Shown here in pieces: positions 62,415-64,000 of a DNA stretch of 64,000 bases. The DNA is from Chrysophaeum taylorii (taxonomy: Eukaryota; Sar; Pelagophyceae; Pelagomonadales; Pelagomonadaceae). The DNA lies in contig JAQMWT010000028.1 in NCBI GenBank assembly GCA_029834535.1, positions 186,001 to 250,000 of the forward strand. The letters are read 5' to 3'. The position numbers and the translations under genes are program-made. Under the pieces are notes generated by a model, which did not search any database, was not told where the DNA came from, and was given only the letters and a program-made list of their open reading frames with translations. Each line of letters begins with the position of its first letter. Position 1 is the first letter of the stretch.

Positions 62415-63443
62415 ATGTTTTCGTTTTTGGTCATTTCGAGCGCCGGCGCGTGCTCGAACTTTTTCATGGACAGCGATCCGTACAGGATCAGCGTGCGGAC
62501 GATGGACCTGGGGCTCGGGGCGTTTGATATGATCGTCTCCCCTGCGGGCGTTGCCCGGTACGGCCGCGTCGAGTTCGTGGCTGGGGTGCCTCGGCTCCCC
62601 CTCGAGCGGTTCCAGACGGGCGGACTCAACGAGAAGGGGATGACGTGCGACCAGCAGACGCTCGTCAACGCCTCGTACCCTTTATCGGCCGCGGCGGGAT
62701 CTCTTGCCGTCACGACGGACTCGTTCTGCGGAGAAGTCCTGGCCAACTACGGCTCGGCTCGCGAGCTCGAGGCGGCAATTTCGAACGGATCGCTCGCCAT
62801 CGTCGAGGGCTACGTCAAAGAGACGCACTTCGTCGCGCGCGACGCTCTGGGAGAATCGCTCGTGATCGAGGCGTTCGGTCGCCGCGTCGAGACTCTCCTA
62901 GATTTGAACGACGACGGCGTCACCGGCTTTGGGATTTTCACCAACGAGCCCGCCATCGATTACCACATCACCAACGTTCGACACTTCAAGTGGAAGCAGA
63001 CCCTCGCCAACCCATCCTTGGTGGTGCCCGGTGACTGGTACCCCGACAGTCGTTTCCTTCGGATATATCTCGTTAAGAACGGTATGGACCCTCCGGGCGA
63101 TTATACGACGGCCGTCCAGCAAGCCGTCCACGTCCTCAACACGATCACGGTCCCAATGGGCTCCGGCCAACTCGGGACCGACTCGAGCCTTGGCAGCGGC
63201 GGCGAGGGACCGCACGATCACACGCTCTACGGCGTCGTCTACGACCACCTCGACGCCCGATTGTACTATCGCACCTACCGCAACCTCAACCTCCAGATGG
63301 TCGACCTTCCCGCGCTCCTCGCCCACCTCGAGACGACGACGACGACGACGACGACAGACCCTCTCGTGCTTTCCGTCCTCTCCGCCGACCTGCCTTGGTA
63401 CAACGACGCAACTTCCTCCTTCGCCCCGCTCTCGGGTCGTTAA
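62415..63443 (+). CDS. Choloylglycine hydrolase / penicillin-acylase-like Ntn hydrolase
   Basis: A 342-residue secreted-type amidase. The N-terminus FSFLVISSAGA is followed by CSNFF: cleavage would expose Cys13 as the N-terminal nucleophile of the Ntn fold (linear amide C-N hydrolases). Family features: DPYRISVRTMDLG (R-x-M-D of the Ntn motif), GLNEKGMTCDQQTL, ESLVIEAF, GIFTNEPAIDYHITNVRHF (N-x-P-x-x-x-x-x-xN, oxyanion and structural Asn) and LYYRTYRNLNLQMVDL. Bacterial relatives hydrolyse bile salts, penicillin V or acyl-homoserine lactones; the algal substrate is unknown. A Thr run near the C-terminus is low complexity. Length fits the family (about 330 aa). Confidence 0.85.
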   Translation: MFSFLVISSAGACSNFFMDSDPYRISVRTMDLGLGAFDMIVSPAGVARYGRVEFVAGVPRLPLERFQTGGLNEKGMTCDQQTLVNASYPLSAAAGSLAVTTDSFCGEVLANYGSARELEAAISNGSLAIVEGYVKETHFVARDALGESLVIEAFGRRVETLLDLNDDGVTGFGIFTNEPAIDYHITNVRHFKWKQTLANPSLVVPGDWYPDSRFLRIYLVKNGMDPPGDYTTAVQQAVHVLNTITVPMGSGQLGTDSSLGSGGEGPHDHTLYGVVYDHLDARLYYRTYRNLNLQMVDLPALLAHLETTTTTTTTDPLVLSVLSADLPWYNDATSSFAPLSGR

Positions 63444-64000
63444 TCTTCCTAATTCATTCTGGTTGGCTTGGTGCTGCCGCTTCAGACCAAGTTGTTGCTT
63501 TGGACTCAGTCAACGGTGGTGCTTCTCGGAAGGGCCTGCTTTTGTTTTTTCCCCCCTCCGGACGAGCGGCTGCTTCAATCGGCTGCTCAAAAGAGAGTTA
63601 TTAACTCTTATTATTGTGGTTTGCAACTAACTAACTCCCAGGCTCAAAGAGCCAGAATGGATGAGCGCAAGGAAACAAAATAAGCACCAAGAATACAAAG
63701 GATATGCGCGCAGAGGGGGACAAGGATGAAGCAAGAACGCAAATTCTCATCAGAGCCAAAGGTAGGATGCTTAGAAGGGAGCAAGGCGAGAAGGAGTGAC
63801 GCAAGGAGCTCAAAGAGGGCGAGGGGGAAGAAGAACAGAGAGTAGCGGCAGGCGTGGTGATGAAAATAAATAAATAAATAAATAGATACATATAATAGAC
63901 ACGAGGGGACGAGACGACGCTACGCGATGGTTGCATCATGATGTCAGACCTCCCAAACAGGCCTCCATAATTTGGTCCGGGCGAGGCGGCCAAATGTCGC
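63444..64000. other. 3' flank, no gene seen
   Basis: Contains an AAAT microsatellite at about 63863-63885. A minus-strand frame of 120 codons (63631-63993) reads mostly Ser/Leu/Phe low complexity and is judged non-coding. Confidence 0.5.

Noticed and set aside
63631-63993. 120-codon minus-strand frame with hydrophobic N-terminus
   Set aside because: Low complexity from AAAT microsatellite and purine-rich sequence; no family resemblance.

Overview
This is a stretch of nuclear genome from a eukaryote, most likely a flagellated alga with a secondary plastid (a photosynthetic stramenopile, perhaps a pelagophyte-like picoplankter). The evidence: GC-rich genes on both strands with very short spacers; tiny introns (37 to 71 nt) with GT-AG or GC-AG ends; a meckelin-like ciliary protein; secretory-type N-termini followed by a plastid-style motif on several proteins; a fused trehalose-phosphate synthase/phosphatase; a GH17-like glucanase; and an OPR-type organelle RNA-binding protein. 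The species assignment is inference.

Layout. 0-1.1 kb: 3' part of a TauD-type dioxygenase. 2.9-4.0 kb: proline-rich unknown. 5.1-9.0 kb: TPS/TPP fusion with large low-complexity insertions. 9.35-14.3 kb: dense cluster of a secreted or plastid protein, an ankyrin protein, a tail-anchored STI1-domain protein and an MBOAT acyltransferase (three exons). 15-18.7 kb: gene-poor, with a decayed imidazole glycerol phosphate synthase (HIS7). 18.7-22.9 kb: five-exon SNF2/ISWI-like remodeller ending in PHD-type zinc fingers. 23.76-28.67 kb: one decayed Mutator-like (MULE) transposon with TIR-like ends, a possible 9-bp target duplication and arrays of a short motif. 29.3-32.3 kb: unknown basic protein, DnaJ protein, two-pore potassium channel. 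32.3-35.7 kb: gene-poor, with a decayed cyclic-nucleotide-domain potassium channel. 36-39 kb: putative plastid protein, DHHC palmitoyltransferase, NAGPA-like phosphodiester glycosidase. 39-42 kb: repeats. 42-51.1 kb: eight-gene cluster including an ABM-like protein, a GST-like protein, a GH17 homologue lacking both catalytic glutamates, and the OPR protein. 51.1-56.4 kb: transposon graveyard (non-autonomous element, Ty1/copia reverse transcriptase, Helitron helicase, tandem repeats). 56.5-63.4 kb: receptor-like secreted protein, meckelin and a choloylglycine-hydrolase-type amidase.

There is no operon logic. Neighbours are unrelated, but several pairs share very short divergent spacers (24, 44 and 73 bp) that must hold both promoters. 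The repeat-rich intervals coincide with the relic genes, so the window alternates between compact conserved gene clusters and transposon- or pseudogene-rich gaps. All exon joins were inferred by eye from protein-family continuity and splice signals; no alignment or transcript data were available.
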